Shown here: one piece after another, positions 1-14,031 of the stretch
How positions within the stretch are numbered: the first letter of the stretch is position 1
Layout: each line of letters starts with the position of its first letter
Assembly: GCA_964020155.1 (NCBI GenBank)
Contig: OZ026555.1
Coordinates: 2,677,282-2,741,281, forward strand
Direction of reading: 5' to 3'
Length of the DNA stretch: 64,000 nucleotides
DNA from: Chondrilla cf. caribensis
Lineage: Eukaryota > Porifera > Demospongiae > Chondrillida > Chondrillidae
Notes under the pieces: model-generated
Told to the model about the DNA's origin: nothing
The model's input: only the letters and a program-made list of their open reading frames with translations
The model's database searches: none
Position numbers and translations under genes: made by a program

Positions 1-323
1 GTGAGCCTTGCCAAGAAATGGTCTACATACAAGAAGTGATCTACATGCAAATGTAGTTGTGGGGCTTGTATCTCCAAGACAACACAGTTTAGCCAACATA
101 ATTGTTTAGTCTAGTGAACTAGCCCTTTGCCATACAAACACCTCTAGGTGGTTGGAGGGTAAAGGGCATATGTAGTAATTAGTTGACACCTGTTGTTGTG
201 CAGTGGTGTTTCCTCAGTTCACAGTGGTGCATATGTGCAATGTATTGTACACAAAACATGCACTGTAAATAATGTAGAAGTATACAAAATGCACCCACAC
301 ACACCCACACACAGACAGACACC
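1..323. other. left flank, no gene seen
   Basis: I see no coding exon or structured repeat here. It ends in an imperfect CA-rich lead-in to the dinucleotide run that follows. Confidence 0.4.

Positions 324-418
<95 letters not shown>
324..418. repeat. (CA)n microsatellite
   Basis: An almost pure CA run of about 47 units. All reading frames across it (Cys-Val or Thr-His repeats) are products of the dinucleotide and not genes. Confidence 0.97.
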
Positions 419-420
<2 letters not shown>

Positions 421-1000
421 CCAGGCATTATCTACGTACAGTGCATATTATGGACTCCTTTATTTCAATTAAGAAAACTCAGCTCCACAGAAGGGACTTA
501 ATGAATAACAGATTTACTGTATGTGTTGAAACCAAAAGAGATGTATCATGAACACTTGTAAACTACTTTACAAGTGTTCTGTCTGTGTACTAAACAGACT
601 GAAAGAAAGATTTGACACTATATGTAGCTAAAATGTGAATTAGTTGATTGTATATGATGATCACAATGCACCATTATTTCCAGTGGCCAGTTGGATTTAG
701 CATGCAAAATGTTAAAAAGCTAACAGTTTGACCTGGTTGTGTTACCGGACTGCCTTTGATGCTAGATACCTGAGGGCTGGCTGCACTATGAGTTGTTACA
801 AAATCATGTACGTGTACGTACACTTGATAATGCCAAACGTTGCATAAAGTGTAGTATTACGTATGTGCTGTTATTTATCTGATTTTGTCTTTGCAGTATC
901 TGAAAGCACATGAACGTGTTCCATACCATCTGCTATGCAATTCTGTAGATGTCTGATTTCACCAAATCACCTACAAGAGATACCCAGGCGGGGAAACCCC
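419..1000. other. non-coding sequence left of duplicated block A
   Basis: AT-rich sequence with no exon I can support. It has no visible counterpart in front of block B, so the duplicated block appears to begin near position 1000. Confidence 0.4.
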
Positions 1001-3448
1001 TCCCACAGGGAGACCTACCTCCTGGTTACAACAACATGACCATTGCCAACATCTCCTCTACGTACCTTCCCCATGCCTTCTGATGTGAGTTGTTCGGTAT
1101 ATGTACATGAAAAGGTGTAACATGTGTTGCAATGTACCAACATGTGTATATTCAACATATTGCCAGTGTATGACGCATGTGATGTGTGTATGCCTTCCTG
1201 ATCTGTGTAATGTACAGTTGAACCTTATAACATGAAATTACATACGTGGCACAAAATGAGCCTATATCATGACACTTAGTCAAATCCCTACATTTTCTGT
1301 TTATCTGCCCATACATTTTGTAATTACTGTTAGCATAAAAATTTGAAGTTGTCTATGGAGTTTTGTGTTGAAGAGATTCGACTGATGTCATTTTAATCAT
1401 TTCCATGTTTTCCCATAAACACCTCTAGACTACTGTGACTACAATCAAAATTAAGGAGACACCTGGGTGTGCTTAAACTCTCCCATGCACACATTTTTCA
1501 AACATGATGTTTGAACCCTAACAATTTGCACCAAGAGTGATCCACATAGCCTATGTCCATCCATTGCTGAGTGGGGTAAAATTAATAAATTGGTGTTGGT
1601 GATATACATAGAATACTGGATGTACATGGGTCTATTGTAGTTTGACTGGCTGAGGTGTTTCCAAACCTTCTTCAACTCTGTTGGTCTTGGTGCCAACATC
1701 ACCAGTGAGACTGTGGTCATTGTGAGCTCTCCAGAGTACTTCCAAGCCCTCTCAAAGCTGCTCAAGACAGCAAAACCAAAGTGAGTCCATAGTTATTATA
1801 ACCATGTTTCTGTAATACACTAGACACTGAAACACAGGTTGGTGATAGTCAGGCATATTCAGACCCGCTGTACATACATACATGTTTCCAGTGTTCTCGC
1901 CAGGCCGAATTTGCAGGGCGGACCGCCCTTTTTAGATTTGAAATTTCACTTCATTTGTAATGATCCTTCCTTTCCTGAGACTATCAAACAGATTTCCCCC
2001 TTGTGTCAGCTGTTTAGATAACGCGAGGCAATAAATGTACGCGCGTCGGATTGACGCCATTTTTATGCATATTAATCAACCACGTTCGTACGTACCCACA
2101 CGTGTCGTTCGAAAGAACTTGCACCGATTATTATTTCGTATTTCTAATCTCGATGAGTAAGAGAAGTGCTGATAATGACAATTTACCCCAAGGTAAACGC
2201 AGACTGACAGGATTTAATCCTGAATGGGGTAGCGATTTCCCATTTGTGCTGTAAACTGAGGATGCATCTGGCACTGATGGCATGTTTTGTTCTGCTGTTG
2301 TGCTGTTGAGGCGAAGCTCAGAGGAGGCATTGTGCAAGCTCTTGTGCACAAAAAATTGCTTTGATTGGTGCACTTAAGTGCATGTATTGGTACTGATCTA
2401 GCAAGAAATTGCCCACACAACAATACCCATATTACACTACATTAGTGAGTGTAGTGTAATATGTTAAAATGTTGTCAAATTCTAATTTTTTATCATAACC
2501 ATCCTTGTCCTTGTGGTTCAGCTGTTTTTATTGATACTAGGGGTGTCTCGACATTGACATCGTGATGCTATATAAATACCACAATAACCCACCACCCTTT
2601 TTTATTTTTTTTCTGGTGACTACACTGGTTTCTACATTCCATGACTAAAACTGTGTAAGCCACTGTATGGTTTGTATTGTATGTACATCTGATAATTTTG
2701 TATGATGTAGGAATATTATATTATTAGCATGTCATTGAACTGTTTACACTGTTTACTGTACAGTTACAATAAACATCAATTAATGTAGAATCCATACACT
2801 AGTAACAGTGGGTTACACTATGACCAAGTTTTGCCTGATATCCTGTGGGAATCCTGGAAATGCTCCCTGTCACTCAGTACAGTCAGAGCAGCATCTTGTT
2901 TTCTGTAGACAAGAGTTTTGAGTGCTAAGCAAGACATACTTCCTTCATCGCTGGAACCAATGCATCATTCTGGATGCTTCATAGTTAATTGAAGGTGTTA
3001 TTCATGGAAATTTTATAGTGAGATAGTGGTTGCCTGTTCACTAATTGGTACATGCCCCTTTTCACCAGAAATACCTCAAATGTCCTCCAGACTCTTTGCT
3101 TCCTTTTAAATTGGGTCTCACTCCACAAGACTAAACTGGCATTTGAATATCTATGTACGTATTATTCACATGAACATAGCTCGTTGATACCTGCTGAATA
3201 CAGATCCTGCCTACTCTTTGTGTCTGTGTTCACCCTGTAGTGTTGTTGAGAACTACGTCAAGTGGCAGCTTGATCTTCCTTACATCCCACTGTTGAGTAC
3301 CCCATTCTGCCATCTGGCTGATGCATTTTATGAGGACATTGGTGGGGAAGGGGGCTCCCCAGACTGTTTCTGTTACTCAGAACGGCCTACCGTTTGTTGT
3401 GTCTAGACTCTACACTGCAAGGATGTCATCCCAAACACAAGAGATAAG
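1001..3448 (+). pseudogene. M13 (neprilysin/ECE-like) metallopeptidase fragment, copy A
   Basis: M13 enzymes are type II membrane zinc endopeptidases. Three exon-like pieces remain. One near 1010-1085 is shared with block B. One at 1641-1780 follows a TTGTAG acceptor, ends at GTGAGT and contains FDWLRCFQTFFNS and VVIVSSPEYF. One at 3241-3448 contains VENYVKWQL and ADAFYEDIGG. The 1641 and 3241 exons join in phase. These motifs match the N-terminal half of M13 proteins. After the SPDC motif near 3366 this copy lacks two bases present in block B, which shifts the frame. The zinc-binding HExxH half is nowhere in the block. I therefore call it a pseudogene; alternative splicing around the lesion cannot be excluded. 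Confidence 0.7.
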
Positions 3449-3705
3449 GTTTGTGCAGGAATTGTGGGCAGTGTAAATTTGAGCATATGTACATCTAGTT
3501 GAATATATAAGTGTGAACGTATGTACAATAAATGAATACAATGTGATTATAATAGTGTGATGGAAGTATGTATACATGTGACAGTAAACTTGTATAATAT
3601 TTGGTTGATTTTGTGGTAATGTGTGTATAGTATACATGTGCAAATGCATATAGCACAGTCACTCCTCTTTCATACAAAGACAGCCTCTTAAATACTTATC
3701 TGTAC

Positions 3706-3838
3706 ACTGTATTGTACACATCTGTAAACTGTATTGTACGCATCTGTACACTGTATTGTATGCATCTGTATGCTGTATTGTACGCATCTGTACACTGTAT
3801 TGTACACATCCGTACACTGTATTGTACACATCTGTACA
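3706..3838 (+). repeat. 22-bp tandem repeat
   Basis: About six copies of a unit like CTGTACACTGTATTGTACAC plus two bases. The matching place in block B (about 53754-53800) has only about two copies, so the array expanded or shrank after the duplication. Confidence 0.85.
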
Positions 3839-4688
3839 ATGAGAATAACTACATACTGTATGTACGTATGTGTGTTTATATGTGCACATATCTACAATTA
3901 AACACAATACAATGACAATGTCACAGGACATGGATGTATACTACAATGTTGCAGGAGTGTACCATATACATGTGTACATACGTATGTGTATGCTCATTTC
4001 TACTGAACATTTGTACTTATTTACATACATGTGTCCATGAGTGCAGTAGTGTACATATGTTTGTAGATGTGGGCAGTACTATATTGTACATACATTATAT
4101 ATATGTAATATATACTGTATGTGTGGTATACGTACATGCTGTATAATATGCATACATATGTGGAGATCAAATGTGTGTATTGGGGTGAAGGTCCTTCAGT
4201 AGACATACATGCAGTATGTATGGGGTTGTCCTTCTCTCAACTCACTCATGGCTTGATACTTTAGTCTTGTGCAGTTGAGTGTTCCAGTGATCCTAGTACA
4301 TAGACCAGTGGTCCACAGACTTCATCACAGAATTGTTGGAGATGATAGAGGATCCTCCATCTGGTGACACTGACGATCAGGTACCAGATGCTCTTGTCAA
4401 TGTTGTGCTGAGCTTCAACCAACACTTCACAGGTCAGTGGATGGTCTCACCACCAGCAGGTGGTGTTGTGTTTACATGTTCCAACTACAAACACAAAACA
4501 CCTCTATTACCTGTGCATGTGTGTGGAACACATAACACAGGAAATCTGTCTCCTTGTGAGACTGTTCAGTAGAACGCACACTACTGCAGGTGACAGGTCT
4601 GCACCAGGTGTGCAGGGCCTGTTGCTGGCCTCAGCTGTGTCACAGTTACTGGTCGTCCTCGCTTGACTACATGATCCACACATACGTG

Positions 4689-5175
4689 CAGTGTTAGAAA
4701 TAAGGTAGCAAAAGTGGTCGGACAAATGTCCGAGCACTTTGAATTTGGGTTGGACATATTCAATCTGGGTCGGACATTGTTTGTATGGATCTTCATGCCA
4801 CATAATGCAACGTAAAATTCACTGTAAAACTATCACTTCATACATTATTAGTCAACAATTCACTATAAAAATCTCCTTATCCAATGTATACACTACGTGG
4901 GTCTCTTGTGACGTCATTACGCGTATATCAAAATGGCCGATTTTCGGTGATTTTGTAGACGAAAACTGCGAATTTCACTCGTTTGAGATAAGAACGGCGA
5001 TATTTAACAATAACTCGGATGTTTAATTACTAAACAAAGTGATTTAAGACCAGCTTTCATGGCAGTGGCCCTTTAATTGTGCTCGGCCAAATATCCGACC
5101 TCAGCATTTTTGGATCGGACAAATGGCCAAAATGGTCGGATAATGTCCGAAGTCCGACCGTTATTTCGAACACTG
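4689..5175. mobile_element. hAT-like MITE with an empty site in block B
   Basis: The ends are CAGTGTTAGAAATAA and its near-perfect inverse TTATTTCGAACACTG. TACGTG is repeated directly on both sides (4683-4688 and 5176-5181). The corresponding place in block B (about 57660) runs straight through without the element. The interior has repeated GTCGGACA/TGTCCGA motifs near both ends and no open frame of interest. The CAGTG end suggests hAT, although hAT usually makes 8-bp target duplications. Confidence 0.85.
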
Positions 5176-5203
5176 TACGTGTGTACCTCACATCAACATG
5201 TGT

Positions 5204-5791
<588 letters not shown>

Positions 5792-5831
5792 GCAATTTCA
5801 TTCAATCCTCCTCTACAACTACATACATATG

Positions 5832-6100
5832 TAGCTACACATTCACTACCTCTCCCTCTCCTCCTGTAGCCACACACTCACAACCTCTCCCTCTCCTCCT
5901 GTAGCTACACACTCACTACCTCTCCCTCTCCTCCTGTAGCTACACACTCACTACCTCTCCCTCTCCTCCTGTAGCTACACACTCACTACCTCTCCCTCTC
6001 CTCCTGTACATAGCTACACACTCACTACCTCTCCCTCTCCTTCTGTAGCTACACACTCACTACCTCTCCCTCTCCCTCTCCTCCTGTAGCTATGCACTCA
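5832..6100 (+). repeat. 35-bp minisatellite made of a splice acceptor plus exon start
   Basis: The unit is CTACACACTCACTAC followed by CTCTCCCTCTCCTCCTGTAG. It occurs about seven times with minor variation. The last unit supplies the polypyrimidine tract, the AG and the first codons (CTA TGC ACT CAC TAC CTC) of the terminal NCKIPSD-like exon. The repeat is thus a multiplied 3' splice site. Block B has about two to three units (57785-57885). Confidence 0.85.
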
Positions 6101-6191
6101 CTACCTCTCACTGCTCCACAAACTGATTGGCAGTACAGACTATGGAGAATCTCTTCACAGAAGGGATGAGTTGACTGCTTGTCTCAGTTGA

Positions 6192-6708
6192 ATCTTTTCT
6201 GAAGAAGAAGAAGTCAAAGAAGACAAGAAAATAGTGAATCAAATTTGGAAGGACTTTCCTCAGTGTTTTCAGTTTGTGTCATCAATTTAGAGAAACAGCT
6301 ATAGCCACTGCAGCTGTGCTAGATGGTCATTTGTACAGAAATTGATAGTCTTTATATTGTTTATTGTGTATAGCCAGTGTAATTGTAGCTATCAGTTATG
6401 TGTGTTTGAGTACAATATTACTTTTAACTACTATCAGTCATACAGTGTAATATATAGAGTATACGTATTATGTATATCAGATTCCTGCAATTAATTTTAT
6501 ATCACACATATAGAGGAGCTAGTGATTTTGAACGTACATGAATGTACTGTATGTAGACAAGGATAAGGAAATTTATTTAAACTGGGAAGGCCTTTAGCCA
6601 GAGGCTACTTTACAAGGCACCCATTAGATATGTATAAAATACATATAAAGGGTCTGTACGTACTTAATTAACAATAATATAATATAGATAGATAGATAGA
6701 TAGATAGA
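6192..6708. other. 3' flank of the NCKIPSD-like copy up to the transposon nest
   Basis: The sequence aligns with 58065-58375 of block B (shared stretches around ATTGATAGTCTTTATATTG and TTAATTAACAATAAT). It ends in a (GATA)n tract, where the pogo-type element begins. No gene seen. Confidence 0.6.
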
Positions 6709-7933
6709 TACCGTAGATTGTTAAGCGCATCTCATCATATAAGCGGACCCTACACATGAGGCGCATAGTCTCTTGTTTATCTAAGGCCATATAAATTAAG
6801 CGCATACGCCACGTTTGTGTACTCTGTCTATTTGTCAGGCGTATATTCAGCTGTTTCAACGCTAGGTTTCGTTTGCGGTTTATCACCATGGCCAGAGCTT
6901 CTTCTTTGGTTCAGACAACTCTCGACTGCAGCGTTTCGATAGCTAAGCCAACCTCTGTGCGTAAAAGTTACACTCGAGAATTCAAGCTGGAAGTGATACG
7001 CATCTATCGCGACAGCACGTATATACACTGGAAAAAAAGTTTCTTAAACAAGGTAGCAACAGGAATGGGTATTCTTATTTGAAGACAAATTTTGGGTCCT
7101 TATACTCTATTTTAGAAGTGTTCACCACTGTGACTAAATTTCAGTGCATATATGCACTAGAAATTAGCATGCATTAACATGGCCAACTGAATCTTAGTGC
7201 TTTATCTAATCCTAGCTAAATTTAAGGACTAACCAATTCTTAAAATAAGTGAAATGGGAATCTATCAGTCTTACTTTAAGTACATATTGAATATAATACT
7301 TGAATATAAGTGCCTCATCTAAATCTTAGTACATGTATATGCTAGAAATTGGAACATTGAATTACATTTTTAAAAGCAAGTACTGTAACATTAAATTGCA
7401 CTTATTACAAGTACATTCTTATACTCCATTTTAGAAGTGTACACAACATGCAGTGACTAAATTTTTTTGTAGCTTCATATAGCTACACATTAGAATTTAG
7501 TATAAATGCATTAACATGGTCGACTGAATGACATTTATATCTTAGTACATCCATGATAGTGATACATTAGAAATTAGAGCATTTGATGACATGACATTGG
7601 ATTTTCTTTGTTAGCTTTAATTACATAATTATTAATTATCCATTCATAGTATTTTGATGCATCTACATGCTTGAACTGAGCTGTATATGCTAGCATAAAT
7701 TTCTTTGAATTCCATAAGAAAATTATAATAATTGTGTCTACATGTATTATATTGCAATTGAATGTACTATGTAATACTATTATGAGTAGCTCAAATATAT
7801 TATATGCATTTCGCTATCAGTAATATAAAGTACCAATTGTTACACTTTTGAAATATACTGTCACTTTCTTCAAAATAATTGCAAACCACAAGTATACACA
7901 CAATTATTGGGACTTGTAGAGAATGAAAACACA

Positions 7934-10900
7934 TCATAAAGCATACTGCACATAACCACTTAAGTCATACTTCGATTTTATGTACATTTTGTTAGATACT
8001 TTAATGGTAGTGAATAAATAATGACACTTAAGTGAAGAAGCAAAAAAGCAAGAAAACGCATTGGCTGGAATGTCCTCAACTACATATGCCCCAAAGTGGG
8101 AATTGAAAGCAACAGTTCTCATTTTTCTACATACAAAGATTACATTTCCTTCTAATTGCACAACATCCTCAAGTCTTCCAAAAACAGGCAAAGTATCTTC
8201 ATTATCACTCCACACCGCCTCAAGCAATAAATGACACTTTAGGGTTTGGTAACAAGTTCCAACCATGGTTACATGACCATGTCTACATGAACAGGTATAA
8301 AAGGCAAACTAGAATACAGAACGTCCGATACTAAATGCATATTAGGTGTACATAGTACATTCTGCAAATCGAAATGGCTGACCATACACAACACAGGAAC
8401 ATAGTGTATTTACATAAGTATATATAGTTATAGCTAACCTTAACGCTGGCTGAGTTGGTAAAAGGGATGTCTTCAAGACTGCTTCAAGTAGGTCATGCAA
8501 TTCACTCCAATAGCCCAGGTCTTTCACCTGACACTTAGTGCCTGCATAAAATGGAAATTCAAGTGTTGAAGTTGGACTAAACTATACACATGCATTGCAT
8601 ACCTGGAGGTCTGTAGTAAACACAAATACCTTCAATTCGATGAACTCACTTGTAGCTCCAACTGTGCATCGACAACCTGAAAAGAAATCTTCATGCTGCA
8701 TCATATATACCATCCGACATTGATGGTGGTTTACTAGTGTTTTTAGCAGATTTTTGAAACTCGTTTTTCTACACCACTGTTTGAACTCTCTATGTTTGGC
8801 CTCAAATCTCATGGACCACAACCGACAGAGAGGGCCAAATCTAAATGACATTGTGTAGGAACAGTTACAATGTGGATATCACTATGCAAGCATGGATAAA
8901 GTCTAACCTTCTTAAAAGTGAAGGGCAGTGAACCAAATAATGTGCCTTTGGGGGGAGATTTACAGTGGGATACAAAGTTTTCATCCTTGAAAGATAGTCT
9001 TGTATTAGTATCCGAAGGTACGGAGGCATATCCTCAGTGATAACATCACTGCACAAAATGCAGGATATATCTTGCAGAAGCAAAAAGCAGGCTAGATGAG
9101 GGTCACCTTTTGGTACACAATTACCGACCAGAAAAGGAATTATATGATTCAGTTGCCATATTTCATGAGCTGCAACAAATCAAAAAATGCATGTCATTGA
9201 TGAGACTTGTACATTCCAATTACATTCTACATTCTTAAGTCACCTGTTTGTCCAATGATGCCCTTCGAGAGAGCAGCACTTGTTATTGGGTGTGGTTTGT
9301 CTTCAAAATAAGCAAATGGGAATTTCTTCAGGTTTTGATTGAACTCAGCAATACTTAGAACCTGTGTCATTAAGAAAGAAATTTGTGTTTACAGACATTG
9401 TCATTATAGCTGTATAGGTAGATCAACATACCTTGATGTCATAGAAAACATAACCCAAGAAAAGCTTAATTTGAAGATGAAACAACCCCTCAAACAGTAC
9501 ATGCATAATATCTTGGGGTAGGTGCTTAGTAACATCAAAACCCGGAAGGTCACATAGTAGGCTTCTCCTATTCACCCCTGAAGCTTTGGAAAAAGCCTTT
9601 CTCTCACTCTCACGTATTCCGACTTGTTCAATATCTTGACAATGTCCCAAATGTGTTTGCAGGTCTCTCAGTGTGAACTCTTCTTCAGTGAACTTATCAT
9701 GATTAAATGAACATAATGAATTACGTATATTAGAGTTAACTTATCAACGGACAGATGTACTGTTAAAACATCACTCACATTCTTCTGTATCTGATCATTG
9801 TTGGCCATACAATGGCGGCACTTTCTATCAGCAAATCCCACACCTGACTTAAAGCCACCTACTAAGGCTAGAGCAGGTGTATCTCCGACCACACAAATGA
9901 TGGTGCCTTTGAAGTTGTGTTCTTGCCCATGTATTTGGAAATTATGACCATTCTGTATCCATGGGATATACATGTCAGACTGATATAAACTTAAATGTAA
10001 ATAGTAAATTAAACATTTTAAATTATTTCAAACAAGTGTACATATATTATATGTGTATATATTAGGTACTATATAATAACACAACCAATCAAAAGACATG
10101 CAGATAACATCTCACTCCAATTAACTATAATACCTGCTGTAATCCTTTTATATCAGCAATAAGAGGATGTAAGATTTCATCAAATGAATGTGTGTCAAGT
10201 AATGAGTAATGAAACAAGGAAACAAGATATATTGCCTCCAGCTTGGACCGAAGACCTGGGTCAAGGTTGGCAATTGTGAAATACAGGGCACCTATATAGG
10301 TGCAGTAGAAAATGCAATATAAATGCATGTTAAACATTACGGAACAACATATAAACATATATATAAAGAGCAACATAAATCTGCAACAGGCACTATAAAG
10401 TACAAACATGCATGCATGCACGCACCGATTTTGTACTTTCGACTGGTTGGCGCCATTGGATTAACAGCAGTGAATTCATCATAATAAAGGATGATCTGTA
10501 AGCCATTTGGATTAATCTTAAACACCTCTCTCTCTTTGAAAATTGTGCCATCACACAAGTCATGCAGTGAACCACGTTCACTGCTGTGTGGACTAGATAC
10601 AACCTATATGATAAGAAAGTACACAATCATGCATATATAACTTATATATAACAGATTATAATTATTATAGTACATATGTATGCACCTGCTCATACACTTG
10701 ACTGTGATTCAATAGACTTTGTAATGACTTTAAAATGGGTACATAGTAAAAGCCATCATGAGATGATGCAGCTGTGTTTGTTGGCACAGTCATTTCATAC
10801 CAAACAGGCTCCTACAGAAAATATAATGCAGAATAAGCAAGTACAATACATGCAGAGTTACAATTTTTTTAAATTATATATTATACTCACAACATAAGAA

Positions 10901-11614
10901 TATTTGTCCCTTATGAAAATTTGCTGTTGATAGCTTGAACATATCCCATCAAGATCATCCATTGCCATAGAATTGGTTAGGTGATCTTGTAGCCGAATCA
11001 TGCATGACACATTGCAACAGTCCTTGAGAACTGCCCTTTCAATTCGCTTGCAATAATGCAGATACACATCTTTAGACAGCTCAATAACATCAGATAGAGC
11101 AGCCTCTGAGAGACCATGAACTTGCCGAAGTTTAATCAACCAGCTCATAGCAATATCCCTAACATCCTTCTCATCCTCATCTGTATCAGTGTGGCTTACG
11201 CAGCTATCATTATTGCCATCGCCCTCACTGTCATAATAATCATAGTCTCCATCATTATTGAGAACATGTCCATTATCAACGTGTAGGCTTCCACTTTCAA
11301 AACTGCTAACATTCCCAACATCTAACACATTATTTTCCTCCTGTTCATCATCATCATCATCATCATCATTGTCATCATCATTATTTAGCAAACCTTTTCC
11401 TTATTGTTACAGCATACCTGTCACTGTGATGGTGTCTAATGTGCCAATACCAGCCCCCTACTGTGTCGAAAGACTGCTTGCAGGCTGGCTCTACATTGCA
11501 AATGACACTCTCTGTACTGTGGGCACCTCGAACATGCGATACAACTTCGTAAAGGGTTCCGTACTTGGCTCCACAGTCTGCTTTAAATGGGCATTCCCAA
11601 GGCGGTGAGGCCAT
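7934..11614 (-). CDS. CACTA transposase (multi-exon)
   Basis: The enzyme would cut and paste the surrounding element. From ATG at 11614 the exons I can place (high to low) are 11418-11614, 10891-11340, 10686-10811, 10426-10603, 10134-10291, 9779-9979, about 9432-9686, 9244-9361, 8908-9169, 8650-8840, 8439-8541 and 7934-about 8255, mostly with clear GT-AG borders. Exon 1 has a C2H2-like zinc finger (CPFKADCGAKY...HVRGAH). Exon 2 has a Glu/Asp-rich tract. Later exons carry motifs common to animal CACTA transposases: YYDEFTAVNPMAP, VVGDTPAL with a nearby CRHC, LPQDIMHVLFEG, PPKAHYLVH and LWSMRFEAKHREFK. A start at 11644 is an alternative. I could not verify that every exon is intact. Confidence 0.8.
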
Positions 11615-11713
11615 TTTTGTTTGAACACGTGGTGTCCACAGCATGAGCCCGCACTTTTTCTTCAGACAGCCAATGAACTTACCGAATTTCAGCCAGATTT
11701 ATGATGCAACAAA
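11615..11713. promoter_or_regulatory. divergent promoter of the CACTA genes
   Basis: About 100 bp separates the two ATGs of the oppositely oriented CACTA genes. I see no clear TATA box. The call is positional inference only. Confidence 0.35.
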
Positions 11714-14031
11714 ATGTCTACCCTGAATTCAAGCCAGTCTAGTACTAGTAAGCCTCTCGATAAACTTACCTGTTGTGAACTGTGCCATTTCTTGGTTAAC
11801 AAAGGGGTTCTGAATACAACTGACTCAGAAGAGCTTAAAGGTGAGTTATCTATAATATTTCCAATCCCTCTGGCTCATCGCATCAAGCCGCCAAGTATTT
11901 TGTTCTGTAGAGCGGGATATAGATGGTGCGGCATTTGTAACGCTAACTCGCGAAGACATCGCCTTGATTTACCCAGAGAAAAGACAATTTCTTCTTGGGA
12001 GCAGACTCTATAGGGAAGTCCAGAACTTCAGACAACTGACAGTGTCGCTTGACACATCTTCTGAAGCTGACCTTAGCCTAAGTGACACAACTTCAGTCAC
12101 ACAAATGCCACTGCAAAGAACATCATCAAAAAGATCTACATCTGAGAGCTCTTGTCACAGTCAAGCTAAGCGGCAAGCCCCATCCAGTAACATAATGGAT
12201 ACATTCACATTGCCCAAGTTCTCACCAGACATAGCTAGAGCAATCAAGGATGATGCATTCCACACTGCAGCTCTTCGAAATAAATTGATTCGAGAGTCCT
12301 GCAGGGCTCTCAAGGGGCATTGCCAACTGCACCGCTCACAGAAGCCTCCCACAGGAAATGAGAAAAGGAATCTGGGTAAAGTTCTCCTCAATCTTGCACC
12401 CAAGAGCTTAGGTGACCCACAAGGATTGGAAGTTGCAGGAACCCCCGAAGTAAGTAAATTTTATTTTCAATTGACCATATTTACAGCTGGAGGCCTTGCA
12501 CTTGTATACCAATTCAGTGATAACTGTCATGCATGAACACAGCTGTTATTTTTGTCTCTTGCTCATGCAATTGGCTATTTTCCATTTATGCAGGCCACCT
12601 TGAATCGCCAAATAATTAAGTGGTTTCAAAACAATTCTTTCACAGACCGAAAGTTGGTTGGTCTCACTAAACCACGATTGACAAACTCTTCCAAATCCGA
12701 TGCGCCACCTGACACACAACTGTCTGACAATGAAGATGAATCAGAAACATTTGATGACATGATGTGCCACATAGCAGAGTTAGAGCGAGAACTGAAGAAC
12801 CCTTTATCCAACTGGGACGTTGACAAGGTTGCAAGGCTGCTGTCTGTAACCTATGGTAACAGAGAAGCATCTACCTGTCCTACAGAGAGAGGGAGCCATA
12901 CAAGAATGTCTAGACTCTTTAGCTCCTACCCATGTCTCAAACAGCCCATCTTTGTAAGTTCATGTATAATAATATGGTGCACAGTTTCATGCACATGCAC
13001 CTTATCATGATATGCTTACCTCATTATTTTCATGCATGTTTGTCATATGCATGTTGTTACTGTGCATGACATGTTCATGGAATATCCTTTTCATCACTAT
13101 TATTATAATATTTAATTTTTGTGTTTTCTTATACCACCACATTCAGATTATTGAAGAACTTCTTCTCAAGTGTGGATTCACTTTTCAGAGCATCACTAAT
13201 GTCCAGGATGCTTTCCGTTCTGTCCAAGAAGAATGGATCAATCGCATCATGCCAGCAGTGGCTGCCATGCTTGATGAGCCATCTCTGGGTCTAGATGAGA
13301 CACAGTCAGTCATTACTGGTAAGAAACTATCTACGTATGTATATATGCTATAATGGTTGTAACTGTATGAGCATGCAGTGTCATTGTGATACATTACATG
13401 CATATTCTTTAAAATTTTTGCTATTAATAATGATAGAAATGGACTGTTTGGACATGGTAGTCAGAAGACTGAAGCCCAAATCATCAAAGTTGACCATCAA
13501 GCACAGACTGAACCGAATAGTGTGTGTGGAAGAGGTGAGTATTACGTGTCAGTGCATGCTGGTGGTGAGTTGTATATATAGTACTGTTTTTCTCATCTTG
13601 CATGTGCATAGTCACTGAATGCCTGTAAGTGTCAGCATCCATCGAACGACCCTTATGTTGCAGTTGTTGGGACAATGGAGTGCATGGATGACTGCTTCCT
13701 GATATGTGACAACAAAATTGTTGTCACCTTGCCCCCAGGATGCAACCTGGTATCAATGCTTTTGGTGTTGATTGGATTCTGTCATGTTTTTAGCATCAAG
13801 TATGCTTCAGAGGTACAGGACGTCATGGAGTTTTTTCAAAGCAAGCTTCTTGGATTGTCAGAAAAGACCAAGCATGGAGTGCAATACAACAACTTCTTTC
13901 GTGAGTTAAGCTATCAGCAGCAGATTCTACCCCAGAAAAAAGATGATGATGAATATGATGATGATGAAACTCAGCTTGACAATGGAGGCTATGCTAACAC
14001 CCAGGTTTCCCTTTTCGACGTCTCCATATAG
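11714..14031 (+). CDS. SAM-domain accessory protein of the CACTA element
   Basis: Six exons join in phase: 11714-11840, 11911-12449, 12594-12953, 13147-13318, 13437-13534 and 13612-14031 (stop). The product is about 570 residues. Residues about 15-75 look like a sterile alpha motif: LTCCELCHFL, then DIDGAAFVTLTREDI, then FLLGSRLYREV. SAM domains mediate protein-protein or nucleic acid contacts. The rest contains a Ser/Thr-rich linker, an acidic stretch (DNEDESETFDDM), the segment CKCQHPSNDPYVAVVGTMEC and an acidic tail. The gene starts about 100 bp from the divergent transposase gene, suggesting a shared promoter. Its role in transposition is unknown to me; regulation or target choice is a guess. 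Confidence 0.78.

Noticed and set aside
179..501. Cys-Val and Thr-His frames over the CA run
   Set aside because: Direct products of the dinucleotide repeat; no start context, splice sites or domain.
1451..1765. 104-codon minus-strand frame shared by both blocks
   Set aside because: Antisense of the M13 FDWL exon, whose plus-strand reading has splice sites and family motifs.
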